Assembly (NCBI GenBank): GCA_046350255.1
Contig: JAXMAV010000004.1
Coordinates: 62,001 to 126,000 of the forward strand
DNA from: CALDUY01 sp046350255
GTDB taxonomy: Bacteria > Planctomycetota > Planctomycetia > Gemmatales > Gemmataceae
Direction of reading: 5' to 3'
DNA length: 64,000 bases
The translations under genes and the position numbers were made by a program. Below the pieces are notes generated by a model. The model made no database searches and was not told the DNA's origin. It saw only the letters and a program-made list of their open reading frames with translations. Below are positions 34,726 to 43,262 of this stretch, one piece after another. The stretch's first letter is position 1, and the number at the start of each line of letters is the position of its first letter.

Positions 34726-35796
34726 TTACTCTTGGCCCAGCAGCGTGTCGATCACCCAGCAACCTCGCCAGTGCCTCCCTGGCTCCCGGCAGTGCTTGAG
34801 GATTTCAGCATCGGCGCATCCAGCATCTTCCAGCGCATCGCCCAGGATGGGCATGTCGTCGAAGCGACGCTCGTTGTAGATCGATTTCGCTAGCTTCTTC
34901 ACTACCCCACCATTCGCTGCCAGCCAGACAGGGTCGACCTTGGCTGGCAGTGGGTAGAACGGACCTACCATCTCAGTGAGGATCGAGAAGAACTTACTCC
35001 TCCAGGAGACCGGGCAGTCAGGAGGGAGGCGTCGAGGGCCACTCCCCCGGTCCTGTGCCAGTCTTTCCAGGGTGCCGAGGAGGTGATGGCGGATGAGCTG
35101 CATCGGGTCCGGGGCCGTAGCAACTTGCATCATCTCGGTTCCGTAACTGAGCTGCATGCGGTGGGCACGTCGAAGCTCCTCGTTGCTCGCAAGCTCGTCC
35201 GCATGGCGATCGGCAACGTCCAACGCCCTGGTGCCGATGACCTGCTTCAGCACCTGTGTCAGCTCATCGTGGCCCTGGGACATGGCGGTTTGTATATCCT
35301 CTTCGGTCCCAAGCACGTCCAGATAGCGTTCGGCCAGGAGGATGGCGGGGGCGGGGAATTTCTGCCATTCGCAGCGGCAACAGGCGCAGGCGAACAGCCG
35401 CAGTTTGCGCATGCTGAGTTTCATTGCAAAGAAGGTAGACGCCCACTGCTCCGGGGTTGTCGAAGCCGCCAGTCTTTCCAGTGCGGTCGACGGATTGCTC
35501 ACAGCTTCGACCAGCAACACTACAGAGCCAACCTCGATCAAGTCCTTGCCCCGCAAGAGCGCCGGTTCCGCACCAATTGTCACGCCGTTGAGCCTGGTGC
35601 CGTTCCTGGATCCCAGATCCCGCACCACCCAACCTCTGTCGGTCCCCTGGATCTCGGCGTGGCGGCGGCTGACCGTGTGATTCTCCAGGACGACGTCCAT
35701 CGTATCGAGCCACCCGATGCGAAGCAGGCCCGAGGATCGCCATGTCTGGCCCTTCACTGGCTGGCTCTGCCCGCGCAGTACGATTTCAGGTGGCAT
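34726..35796 (-). CDS. FHA-domain protein with Gemmata-type C-terminal modules
   Basis: 356 residues. The FHA domain occupies about 20-100: RIGW, SRRHAEI (Ser-Arg-Arg-His), DLGSRNGTRLNG (the phosphothreonine-binding core), with Arg, Ser and Asn in place. After it comes ASTTPEQWASTFFAMKLS and MRKLRLFACACCRCEWQKFP, then a long helical section. It ends with AKSIYNERRFDDMPILGDAL, EDAGCADAEILKHCREPG and a HWRGCWVIDTLLGQE close. The last motifs recur in Gemmata and relatives as short tail modules of unknown function. FHA domains bind phosphothreonine, so a Ser/Thr kinase partner is likely; one is encoded at 48.3 kb but is not adjacent. Confidence 0.75.
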   Translation of the reverse strand: MPPEIVLRGQSQPVKGQTWRSSGLLRIGWLDTMDVVLENHTVSRRHAEIQGTDRGWVVRDLGSRNGTRLNGVTIGAEPALLRGKDLIEVGSVVLLVEAVSNPSTALERLAASTTPEQWASTFFAMKLSMRKLRLFACACCRCEWQKFPAPAILLAERYLDVLGTEEDIQTAMSQGHDELTQVLKQVIGTRALDVADRHADELASNEELRRAHRMQLSYGTEMMQVATAPDPMQLIRHHLLGTLERLAQDRGSGPRRLPPDCPVSWRSKFFSILTEMVGPFYPLPAKVDPVWLAANGGVVKKLAKSIYNERRFDDMPILGDALEDAGCADAEILKHCREPGRHWRGCWVIDTLLGQE

Positions 35797-36546
35797 GGTC
35801 CCTCCGGTCGAGATTGCCGTCGCTGAAACAGAGACGCACCCTCCAGATGTCCTTCGAGTCGCTGATGAAGCCGTCTAGTCGCATGGCGGGGCGGAAGTTG
35901 GCGAGGTTGCTGTCGATCCACTCGTTAACCCGACTCCGGCCCCCCTGGGGTCCACGGCGTCCCCTGGCGAATACTCGTTGTACCAGTCCTGGCACTACTA
36001 CCATCCTACTCCGTGTATGTCGTGCAGGTCGAAGGCATTGGGCGGATAGCAGCCGACTGGCATCCCCGCCTCCAGCGCCATGAACACCTTCGCCTCGTCA
36101 CGAGTGGTCAAGTTGCCGAGGTAGAAACGCATTGTTATCCCCGCCCGGCTGACGTAGTCCCACTCCGCCTCGGTCGGCAGGCGGTAGTGGATCCCATCGC
36201 GTTGCTGCAGCATGAGGACGAACTCCTGGCAGTTGTTCCAGGATTCGTTCTCCATCGCTCGGTGGGACGTGAAGGATCCGTCTCCCTTGACCGCCGACCA
36301 CTGCCCCTCTGTGACGGGGTAGACGCCCATCCAGAACCCCCTGGTCAGCGTGAACTTGTCCCGAGTTTCGTCCTCCCCTTTATCAATCGGCCGTGAACCT
36401 GTACGACATGGGACTAGGCCACAATACCCACCTCTCAAGGTACAAATCCACCTCTCCCCGAAGGGTTTCGCCATCGAATTCCGCGCCGTGCGTGTGAACG
36501 GGATCAACCGGTGGACCGCTGACATTTCTACACAAGTGTGAACCAT
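35786..36546 (-). pseudogene. Decayed formylglycine-generating enzyme (SUMF1) family gene
   Basis: Homology is clear in the middle: FTLTRGFWMGVYPVTEGQWS, ENESWNNCQEFVLMLQQRDG and HYRLPTEAEWDYVSRAG followed by FYLGN, the standard SUMF1/FGE sulfatase-modifying domain order. The region after DLHDIHG runs into TGG TAG TAG and then CQDWYNEYSPGDAVDPRG in the same frame after the stops. The last part RPAMRLDGFISDSKDIWRVRLCF lies in another frame and ends at 35786 by overlapping the FHA gene start. The usual MGS-containing N-terminus and some internal segments are missing. The gene seems to be a true pseudogene, because it has stops and deletions as well as frameshifts. Confidence 0.65.
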
Positions 36547-36714
36547 GAGCTACCCTTGAGCGAGGTCATTTTTGGCCCCTTGCTGCCTCTGCTCTCGCAA
36601 GGAAGGGAGAGGGGAAGGGCCCAGAGTGGTCCACCCACGGTTATCAGGGGGCTGCAGTGGCGGAGCAGTGTTGCCTCGCCTAACGCCCCCGCCAGGTATG
36701 CTGAGGATCGTCCC

Positions 36715-37149
36715 ATGCTTCGCCTATCGACTGGCCTTTTCGCTGCCACTTACCTGCTTACCAGCGCTGTTGCAGTCCACGCTGGAGATGTGCAGTCCGT
36801 CCGTGTCAACGCAGGAAAGGTCATGGCCGTCAAGGACTTCTTGAAGGGGATGCCCAAAAAGTTCGCCGGGCACAAAGCGGAGGCGATTGCTTCCCTGGAG
36901 TCCGCCGAGGCCGAATTGTGGAAGGCGATTAAGTCCGGGGGGGCTAGCTCGGCCATCCGGTACGAGTTGTCCACAGGCGGTGGTAAAAAGCTGGCGAATT
37001 GCATCTCCCTCTTGCAGGAAGTGCGCCAGGAGTTGAAGGATGCTCAGGGAGGAATGGCAGGGCACTGCCTCAGGGCGAGACGGCACGTCGAAGCCGCTCT
37101 GGACCAACTTGAAAAAGCCCAGGGAGCAGGCAAGAAAGGCAAGTCCTGA
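36715..37149 (+). CDS. Small secreted helical protein, unknown function
   Basis: 144 residues from the ATG at 36715, with GAGGA eight bases upstream; the longer upstream frame begins in non-coding sequence. A signal peptide (MLRLSTGLFAATYLLTSAVAVHA) precedes a mature helical protein with evenly spaced Ala, Leu and Lys (SLESAEAELWKAIKSG, LEEVRQELKDAQG-type, HVEAALDQLEKAQ), ending in GKKGKS. No family was recognised. It stands alone with a strong terminator behind it. Confidence 0.6.
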   Translation: MLRLSTGLFAATYLLTSAVAVHAGDVQSVRVNAGKVMAVKDFLKGMPKKFAGHKAEAIASLESAEAELWKAIKSGGASSAIRYELSTGGGKKLANCISLLQEVRQELKDAQGGMAGHCLRARRHVEAALDQLEKAQGAGKKGKS

Positions 37150-37178
37150 TCCCGTCCGATCCATGCCACGGTAATCGA

Positions 37179-37220
37179 AGAGACGGCTTCAGGGCCATAC
37201 CCAGCCGTCTCTTTCCCTTC
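37179..37220 (+). terminator. Intrinsic terminator
   Basis: AGAGACGGCT (37179-37188) pairs perfectly with AGCCGTCTCT (37203-37212) across a 14-base loop, followed by TTCCCTTC. It lies 29 bases after the small secreted protein stop. It may also end the minus-strand VWA operon, whose last stop is at 37358. Confidence 0.75.
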
Positions 37221-37357
37221 TCACCATCCTCGCATGTTTCATGCTTCAAACCACTGGCTACATGGCTCTTCCCGTCCCGGAGGTTCCAAGCCAACAGAGG
37301 CCTGGTCGGAGGTGTTCGCCAGTGCCGGTCCTCATTTCCCCCCACCCGGGTCAGTTC

Positions 37358-38854
37358 TCAGGGACGCGACATGCCGACGAAGCTGCCGTCGTTTTCTCGT
37401 GCCATCGCCCACAGGAACGAGCCCAGGTCGGGACTTTCGTAGAAAAAGCCGATGGTGTGGATGCGCACACGCTGCCCCTCCTGGGGGCGGTTCCAGGTGT
37501 AACGCAGGGTGGTGCGCACGTGCTTACCCAGAACCAGGCCGCGTTCGAGTCCCTTCAGCGTCACCTGCTGCGTGGGCGTGAGTCCTTCGCCGCGGTTGGG
37601 CAGGCCGTCGGATAGAACGTAGATCGTATCCAGCCCCTGCGGCCGGAAGCGGAAGGCTTCATCGAGGGCGGCGTACATGTTGGTGCCCCCCTTCGGCTTG
37701 ATCGAGGCCAGGCTGGCGCGCGCCTTTTCCGGCGCGGTCTTCGGTTCGTGATTCAGCCAGGTGCCCTCCTGCCCCAGCGGGTAGCCGATCTTCTCAGCGA
37801 AGCTAATCACCTGATACTTTTCCAGCCGCGGCAAGCTGCGCATGACCCGAGCCACCGTCTGACAGACTTCGTCCCACTTCTTCGGTGCCTCGGTCGAATC
37901 ATCGATCATTTCCATGCTTCCCGAGGTATCGACGAGAAAAATCACCCGCTGCCCGGTTAGTTCGATGCCGGCGAAACGCGCCTCGGCGGCAGCGGTAAGC
38001 GTGCGTTTGTCGGCTTCGGCCCGGGCCAGTTTGGCCTCGGTTGCATCCACCAGGGCTTGCCGCGTCGCCACCACCTTTTCCAGGGCGGTCACCTGCCCCC
38101 GGGCCGTCTCCAGCGCCTTCTCACGAGCCGCCAGTGCGGATTCGGCTCGTTCGCGCGCCCGGCGCATGTCGGCCAGGAGGGTATCGGTTTGCAACCGCAG
38201 CTTCTCCGTCGCATCGACCGAACGGGCCATGGTGTCGGCTCGTTCCTTCTCAATGCGCTGCCGTTCCTGAGTGGTCTTCAGGTCGGCCTGCAGCGTCCGC
38301 AGCGAGGCATCGCGTTTGTCCAGGTCGGCGCGGGCGGACTTCAGCGTCGCGTCGCGCTCGTCCACCTGACGGGCCAGGGCCGCCGCTTTTTTCCGCTCGG
38401 CGTCCAGGCGCGATGTCCCCTCGCGAATATCGTTTTCCAGCGCGACGACACGCTCGCCGTAGGTGCGCAGCTTGCCGGCCAGGTCGCGGGCGCGGCTGCG
38501 TTCGTCGGTCAGCTGCGTTTCCAGGGCCCGGCTGCTGGCCTCCAGACTGGCCCAGCGTTTCTTCAGGTCGGTCAGTTCGGTCTGCAGCGCAGCCCGTTCG
38601 CCGGTGAGACTGCGCACGCGCTCGGTGGCCCGGTCGTACTCGCTGCGTGCCTCAGACAGCAGGCGCCGACCTTCGCTGCGATCGGACTCGGCCTGCTGGG
38701 TAAGCGCATCGATCTCGGCGCGACGCTCGGCAGCATCGTCCTCGCTTTGCTTGGCGTTCAGCAGCCACACGAGGATGACGCACCCCAGGGCGCAGCACAG
38801 CATGTCTACCATCGACAGGCTGAAGATGGCCGGCACCTTGTGACGGATGCGCAT
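37358..38854 (-). CDS. VWA-domain protein with MotB/ExbD-like transmembrane N-terminus and long coiled coil
   Basis: 498 residues from the ATG at 38854; the larger upstream frame only overlaps the neighbouring gene. A single helix at about 9-32 (IFSLSMVDMLCCALGCVILV) has an Asp at 17, placed like the proton-carrying Asp of MotB and ExbD. Residues 34-290 are a charged, heptad-rich coiled coil. The VWA domain begins at about 302 with FLVDTSGSM (MIDAS, Asp309 and Ser311/313), with GGTNMYAAL at 389-397 and LSDGLPNRGEG at 414-424 supplying the other metal-site residues. Its start overlaps the FHA protein's stop in TAATG, so the two are translationally coupled. Confidence 0.85.
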   Translation of the reverse strand: MRIRHKVPAIFSLSMVDMLCCALGCVILVWLLNAKQSEDDAAERRAEIDALTQQAESDRSEGRRLLSEARSEYDRATERVRSLTGERAALQTELTDLKKRWASLEASSRALETQLTDERSRARDLAGKLRTYGERVVALENDIREGTSRLDAERKKAAALARQVDERDATLKSARADLDKRDASLRTLQADLKTTQERQRIEKERADTMARSVDATEKLRLQTDTLLADMRRARERAESALAAREKALETARGQVTALEKVVATRQALVDATEAKLARAEADKRTLTAAAEARFAGIELTGQRVIFLVDTSGSMEMIDDSTEAPKKWDEVCQTVARVMRSLPRLEKYQVISFAEKIGYPLGQEGTWLNHEPKTAPEKARASLASIKPKGGTNMYAALDEAFRFRPQGLDTIYVLSDGLPNRGEGLTPTQQVTLKGLERGLVLGKHVRTTLRYTWNRPQEGQRVRIHTIGFFYESPDLGSFLWAMARENDGSFVGMSRP

Positions 38855-40341
38855 TATCGCTCCTCCCGCCGTGCGGGGCTGCGGCGCAGCGATTCGCCCA
38901 GGAAGCGCAGCACGGGCCCGCGCGGTCCGAGGCGGATCCAGTCGCCGGAGTGCAGCGCCGTCTGCTGCACCGGTCGATCGTTCACCAACGTACCGTGTCG
39001 GCTGCGGTCGCGCAGCACGTACGAGCGCTGGTCGAAGACGATCTCGCAGTGCTGCCCCGAGACGTGCGGGTACAGTTCGCTCTCGAAGACCAGGTCGCAC
39101 GCTGGGTCGCGGCCCAGCAAGAAGGCGTGCTGACTGAGCACGTGATCCTGTCCGCGGAACGACAGGCGCGGCGGTCCGGCATCTTCGGTCGGTGCGCCCT
39201 GGCCCGACAGCGCGATGGAATCGAGATGGCCCGGCGGGAAGTCGCCCTGGTGGACGCGCACCGCCAGCTCGTGCGCCACGCAGGCGGGGGTGTCCACCGG
39301 CAGCACACACAGCGGACCGACAGTGCGGATCACGCGCAGCAGCGACTCGCCGTAGTCGGTGTTCTCGTCGGGTAGCGGCGCGTGATCCTGACGCAGCTGG
39401 AGACGCGCCTGCAGGAGCGCGACAAGGCCGGGCAGCCCCGCCGCCGCGTGTGTGACCACCACGCCAGCCAACGAACCCAGGGCGTCGAGAGCCACAAGGA
39501 TGGCGTCGAGTTCGGCCAGGGTCTGCCGCAGCAAGGGAGCAACGAAGCCGGCCATTTCGTCGGGATGCAACATCAGGTGGAAGAACCATCCCGTGCCCTG
39601 AATGTGCAGCTGGGCCAGGCGAGGCTCCCCCAGGGAAATGGCGGCCGCGAGTTGCTCGTAGAGCGATTGCTCGGTGATGGCCGAATCCCGCGGATCGCGC
39701 CGACTTTGCCGGACGCACCGCGCAGCGGCTCCATCGAGCAGGCGGCGCAGCCACAGCCCACGGGCCAGGTGCGTGGCGGGTTGTACCAGTCGCAGGCGCA
39801 ACCGGCCGCCTAGCCGTTCGACAATCGACCAGGTCATGGCGTGGCCATCAACGTCGACAACCAGCACCAGGCCCTCTTCCTCACCCGGCAGGGAGGCTCC
39901 CAGGGCGGCAGCCACCGGAGCCGGCAGCGAGGCCAGCAACGGCAGGCGGGCGCGCTCGGCGAGACGGTAGAGCTGCACGCGCTGGTCATCTTCCAGGTAG
40001 GCGGGCAGCACGCAGCCAATCCCGGCCGATCGCCCCAGCAGCCGCGCCAGGGCAGCCAGCGTCACCTCCACCGCGCGGTCGGCATCCAGCCGATGCACAC
40101 CGCCAGTCCAGACCCGGCCAGCGCCCAGGAAGGGGAGGAAGTCGAGACAGGCCAGATGCGGCCGTGCTCGCACCAGCGCCAGCCCTGCCTTGCCCACACG
40201 CAGCTGCTTTTCTTCCAGGCTCACCGCCAGGGGCAGCTCGACCTGCTCTCCCTCGAGACGGAGCAACGCCACCTTGTGCAGCGCCGGACCGGTCACGGCC
40301 CGCGCGCGGGTGGCATTCATATCCAGGCCTACCAGACTCAT
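38854..40341 (-). CDS. Actin/Hsp70-like protein with C-terminal FHA domain
   Basis: 495 residues from the ATG at 40341 (GGGGAGGT upstream). The N-terminal two-thirds begins MSLVGLDMNATRARAV and includes LVLVVDVDGHAMTWSIVE and GVVVTHAAAGLPGLVALLQA, which suggest an actin/Hsp70-type ATPase fold, though the nucleotide-binding residues are not fully conserved and this part may be a degenerate ATPase. The FHA domain is at about 405-490: HAFLLGRDPACDLVF, SGQHCEIVFDQ, DRSRHGTLVNDRP, with the Arg, Ser-His, and Asn-Asp positions in place. It overlaps the channel gene by ATGA and the VWA gene by TAATG. FHA binding of phosphothreonine may regulate the complex. Confidence 0.75.
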   Translation of the reverse strand: MSLVGLDMNATRARAVTGPALHKVALLRLEGEQVELPLAVSLEEKQLRVGKAGLALVRARPHLACLDFLPFLGAGRVWTGGVHRLDADRAVEVTLAALARLLGRSAGIGCVLPAYLEDDQRVQLYRLAERARLPLLASLPAPVAAALGASLPGEEEGLVLVVDVDGHAMTWSIVERLGGRLRLRLVQPATHLARGLWLRRLLDGAAARCVRQSRRDPRDSAITEQSLYEQLAAAISLGEPRLAQLHIQGTGWFFHLMLHPDEMAGFVAPLLRQTLAELDAILVALDALGSLAGVVVTHAAAGLPGLVALLQARLQLRQDHAPLPDENTDYGESLLRVIRTVGPLCVLPVDTPACVAHELAVRVHQGDFPPGHLDSIALSGQGAPTEDAGPPRLSFRGQDHVLSQHAFLLGRDPACDLVFESELYPHVSGQHCEIVFDQRSYVLRDRSRHGTLVNDRPVQQTALHSGDWIRLGPRGPVLRFLGESLRRSPARREER

Positions 40342-41207
40342 GGCAGGTACCTCCCCTTTTCCGGCGCCCGAGGCAGCGTGCTGACCAGGTCGCCAGGCAG
40401 GCCGACGGCCTCGGGCGCCTCGGGTTCGGCCTCGTACAGCCGACTCACCAGGTGCTCCAGGCAGTACTGCTGGCAGTCGATCACCAGCCCCTCTTCCTCG
40501 CGCTGCACGGCATGTAGCAGAAACATCACCACCAGACTCAGCGCCAGCGCGACCAGCGTGCAATCGAAGGCGACGTTTAGATGCCCGGTCGCCTGCTCGA
40601 CGAAGGTGGCCAGGTCTTCCTTCGTGCGTCCGCCCAGGGTCAAACTGCCCGCCAGGCCGCGCACCGTCCCCAGAAAGCCAATGGCTGGGATCGCCCAGGC
40701 CAGGTAGTGGACGGTCGCCATGCTCGACACCAGCCGCCCCAGGTCCACCTCGGCCTGGCTATTCACCAGGTGGGCCACGTCCCGGCTCGACCGGCTGGTG
40801 GCAAACTTGCCCAGCGCCAGCCGCAGCATGTTAGCCAGGATGTACGGTCCACGATGGCCTACCCGATCCTCGATGCGCCGCTGCAGATCGCGGGCATCGT
40901 CCACCAGGATGCACTGCCCCGGCGGGAGAAGCTCCAGCGCGAAGGCGCCACGCTGGCGTCGGACTTCGAGATACCGCCCCAGCAGGATGAACGAGGCCCA
41001 GGCAAAGGCGCAGTAGCAGGCGATCTGCTCGGGACCGAGAAACAGCCGGGCCAGCCGATCGGCCGTCCAGTGGATGGTGGTGGCTTGCTCGCTCAAACTG
41101 GCGCGATGATACTGCCACAGGGGGATGCAGATGGCACACACCAGGGCGAGGGCCAGCACCAGGAGCGGCCATTCACGGGTGGGTCGCGAGGAAGCGGGGA
41201 AGGCCAT
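40338..41207 (-). CDS. MotA/TolQ/ExbB-family proton channel protein
   Basis: 289 residues if started at 41207 (AGGTAGGA upstream); an in-frame ATG at 41270 would add 21 residues. Four helices: LLVLALALVCAICIPL (about 15-32), IACYCAFAWASFILL, LAWAIPAIGFLGTVRGLAGS (the canonical TolQ/ExbB pore helix with A-P-x-G-x-L-G-T-V), and FDCTLVALALSLVVMFLL (with the conserved Thr). Between helix 2 and helix 3 lies a cytoplasmic domain of 80 or so residues. The family forms pentameric proton channels around a MotB/ExbD dimer. It is the first gene of the three-gene unit and its stop overlaps the next start (ATGA). Confidence 0.88.
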   Translation of the reverse strand: MAFPASSRPTREWPLLVLALALVCAICIPLWQYHRASLSEQATTIHWTADRLARLFLGPEQIACYCAFAWASFILLGRYLEVRRQRGAFALELLPPGQCILVDDARDLQRRIEDRVGHRGPYILANMLRLALGKFATSRSSRDVAHLVNSQAEVDLGRLVSSMATVHYLAWAIPAIGFLGTVRGLAGSLTLGGRTKEDLATFVEQATGHLNVAFDCTLVALALSLVVMFLLHAVQREEEGLVIDCQQYCLEHLVSRLYEAEPEAPEAVGLPGDLVSTLPRAPEKGRYLP

Positions 41208-41270
41208 GCTGAGTCCTACCTGGACAGGTGGTGCCGGCGAGGGGCGCCGGGCCGCCCCGATCTTTTTCAT

Positions 41271-41604
41271 GATCGCCGATATTCTCGAAAGTGCGCTCTA
41301 GTTATTCTCTGGCACGAATATGGCCGGAGTCAAGCGACGGCGAAATTTGGGATTGTGCCGGATCTGCCGGGACGCGTCTCCGAATCGCCTCTCTCCAGCA
41401 GTTCGTCGGTGCCCCCGCGCACATTTTCATGCGTCTGCCTCCACGTGGCAGGCTCGCCATCTACCTCGCTTATTTCTCCCCGGTCCGGACGATATGCGAA
41501 GCCTCTTCCCGCGTCGCTGCAGCCGGCCCGACACGCACAGTCCGCGTGGCCGCATTCATCGCTCCAGTTTATCTGACTTTCTCATCCTCCGGGCACGACC
41601 CGGC
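41271..41604. other. Divergent intergenic region
   Basis: Promoter-sized gap between the channel operon (minus) and the SDR gene (plus). No gene-like frame or repeat was supported. A short AT-rich stretch at about 41275-41330 may contain the minus-strand promoter, but no confident boxes were found. Confidence 0.4.
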
Positions 41605-41634
41605 TTGTCGGCGAAACGTCGGCGCGGCCAGAAT
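41605..41634 (+). promoter_or_regulatory. Candidate promoter for the SDR gene, adjacent to an ATG
   Basis: TTGTCG (41605-41610), an 18-base spacer, CAGAAT (41629-41634), then six bases to an ATG at 41641. The geometry equals that before the PAC2 gene. If the first ATG is used the mRNA would be leaderless; the second in-frame ATG at 41692 has CAGGA upstream. Confidence 0.35.
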
Positions 41635-41691
41635 GAAGGTATGAGGGCTACCCCCTCCCATCAGGCGCATCCTCAGCAGGACCACACCACC

Positions 41692-42531
41692 ATGGGACAC
41701 AGGCGAAACATCGCGGGTCTACGCATATTGATCACGGGGGCATCGCAAGGCATCGGGCGAGCCCTGGCCCTGGAAGCAGCGAAACAGGGCGCGCAGGTGC
41801 TGGCGGCCGCCCGCTCGGCCGACCTGCTGCGAGAACTGGTGGAAGAGGGCCGCACCGCTGGGTTAACCATCCACTCCGTGGTGGCGGATGTCACCTCGGT
41901 CGAGGATCGCGAGGCCATGGTCCGGGCGGCCCGCGAGAAACTCGGTGGGCTGGATGTCCTGGTCAACAACGCCGGCATCGGCGCCACTGGTCATTTCTGC
42001 GAGGCCAATGAGGATCGCCTTCGCAAGATCTTCGAGGTCAATGTCTTCGGCACGACCGAGACCACCCGCGCCTGCCTGCCGCTGCTGCAGCAGGGCAACA
42101 CACCGGCCATCCTGAACGTCTCCTCCATCGCCGCCCGCTGTGCCATTCCGGCGCGGAGTGATTACTCAGCCAGCAAGTTTGCCATCCAGGGCTTCAGCGA
42201 AGCGCTCCGCGCCGAACTGGCCAAGGACGGCATCGACGTGATCGTGGTCAACCCCGGCCTGACGCAGACCAACTTCAGCAAGAACATGCTCGAGCAGAAG
42301 GCCCGCATCCAGATGGATCACCTGCGCGGCATGACTCCCGAGCAGGTGGCCATCGCCACCCTGCGCGCCCTGGCCCGCGGTCGGAACGAGGTCACGCTCA
42401 CGCTCAAGGGCCGGCTGCTGGTCCTGGTGAACCGGTTCTTCCCCTGGTTCGTCTCCATCGTCACCCGCAAGAAGGTACGCTCGATCTTCAAGGACGAGAT
42501 GGCCGCCCGTCGCGCCGCCACCCCGGCGTAA
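41692..42531 (+). CDS. Short-chain dehydrogenase/reductase
   Basis: 279 residues from the ATG at 41692; an in-frame ATG at 41641 gives 17 more. The NAD(P) motif TGASQGIG is at 18-25. LVNNAG and the catalytic Ser (LNVSSIAARC) are followed by YSASK with the catalytic Tyr and Lys. The C-terminal part (VNPGLTQTNFSKNML, LLVLVNRFFPWFVSIV and RKKVRSIFKDE) is like that of the SDR at 56.8 kb, so the two are paralogues. The hydrophobic C-terminal helix suggests membrane association, as in DltE/YqjQ-like SDRs. The substrate is unknown. Confidence 0.88.
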   Translation: MGHRRNIAGLRILITGASQGIGRALALEAAKQGAQVLAAARSADLLRELVEEGRTAGLTIHSVVADVTSVEDREAMVRAAREKLGGLDVLVNNAGIGATGHFCEANEDRLRKIFEVNVFGTTETTRACLPLLQQGNTPAILNVSSIAARCAIPARSDYSASKFAIQGFSEALRAELAKDGIDVIVVNPGLTQTNFSKNMLEQKARIQMDHLRGMTPEQVAIATLRALARGRNEVTLTLKGRLLVLVNRFFPWFVSIVTRKKVRSIFKDEMAARRAATPA

Positions 42532-42554
42532 CCGATGCTATGGCTCGAACAAAT

Positions 42555-42598
42555 AACCAGGGCGCGGGCATTCTCGTTCGGATGCCCACGCCCTGGTT
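42555..42598. terminator. Strong bidirectional terminator
   Basis: AACCAGGGCG followed by GGGCAT pairs with ATGCCC then CGCCCTGGTT, separated by a short loop. It lies between the SDR stop (42531) and the response regulator stop (42624), which converge. Confidence 0.75.
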
Positions 42599-42623
42599 GT
42601 GTTCTCGGACTCACCGATCCGAC

Positions 42624-43025
42624 TCAGGCCACCTCGTAGGCGCGGGCCAGCGCCTTCAGAAGCGTGTACAGCAGCAGGTGACGGCTGACTGGCTTGGGGA
42701 TGACGCTGAAGAAATTCGCCTGGATGGCGGCGCGGACCACGCTCTCGTTGGGGTCGCCCGTCACCAGGATGCCCGGCAGTCGCGAGTTGAACTGACGCAC
42801 GAGCCGCAGTGTCTCCACCCCCGACAGGGTGGGCATGTGCATGTCGAGCACTACCAGGTGAATGGGGCGTTCGAGGACAATGTCCACTGCCTCCTCGCCG
42901 CACGAGGCCACCAGGGTCTCGAACCCCTCGGGCTGCAGAATGTCGCGCAGCGCTTCCCGGCTGGTGCGGTCGTCGTCCGCTACCAGGATCGCGTAGTGTT
43001 TCTCTCGGTTTTGTGCGACGACCAT
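42624..43025 (-). CDS. Single-domain response regulator
   Basis: 133 residues from the ATG at 43025 (CAGGAG seven bases upstream). It is a receiver domain only. The acidic pocket is DDD at 17-19, the phosphoacceptor is Asp61 (VVLDMHMP), then Thr89 (LVTGD) and Lys111 (IPKPVS). All key residues are intact. With no output domain it may act by protein binding, as in CheY. No histidine kinase is next to it. Confidence 0.93.
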   Translation of the reverse strand: MVVAQNREKHYAILVADDDRTSREALRDILQPEGFETLVASCGEEAVDIVLERPIHLVVLDMHMPTLSGVETLRLVRQFNSRLPGILVTGDPNESVVRAAIQANFFSVIPKPVSRHLLLYTLLKALARAYEVA

Positions 43026-43080
43026 TGCCGCACTCCTGTTCCTCAGCTTCGACCCATACGCCACCTGGGTCGCATCCAGA

Positions 43081-43119
43081 CTCTCGCTTGCTGCAAATCA
43101 CGTACCGCGCCAGCGAGAG
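43081..43119. repeat. Inverted repeat upstream of the response regulator
   Basis: CTCTCGCT (43081-43088) and AGCGAGAG (43112-43119) form a perfect 8-base inverted repeat with a 23-base loop, 55 bases upstream of the start codon. It may fold in the 5' leader or bind a regulator. A second near-palindrome AGATCATCGATCT lies at 43126-43138. Confidence 0.35.
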
Positions 43120-43262
43120 GATGAAAGATCATCGATCTAACCCCATATATTAGTAGAACATCTGCGCCAGCGAAATGCAAGACGACCCCATCCTCCCTGC
43201 TTCGCCTCTCCTGCCAGGAACGTCACCGGCGCTGTCAAACTGACAGACCCGGAACGACTCCC

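Noticed and set aside
38855..39754. A longer N-terminus for the VWA protein
   Set aside because: It overlaps the FHA-domain gene in another frame and has no homology; the TAATG overlap supports the start at 38854.
37358..41270. Zorya defence system
   Set aside because: A MotA-like and MotB-like pair is present, but no ZorC, ZorD or ZorE-like gene and no OmpA domain; the FHA and VWA proteins do not occur in Zorya.
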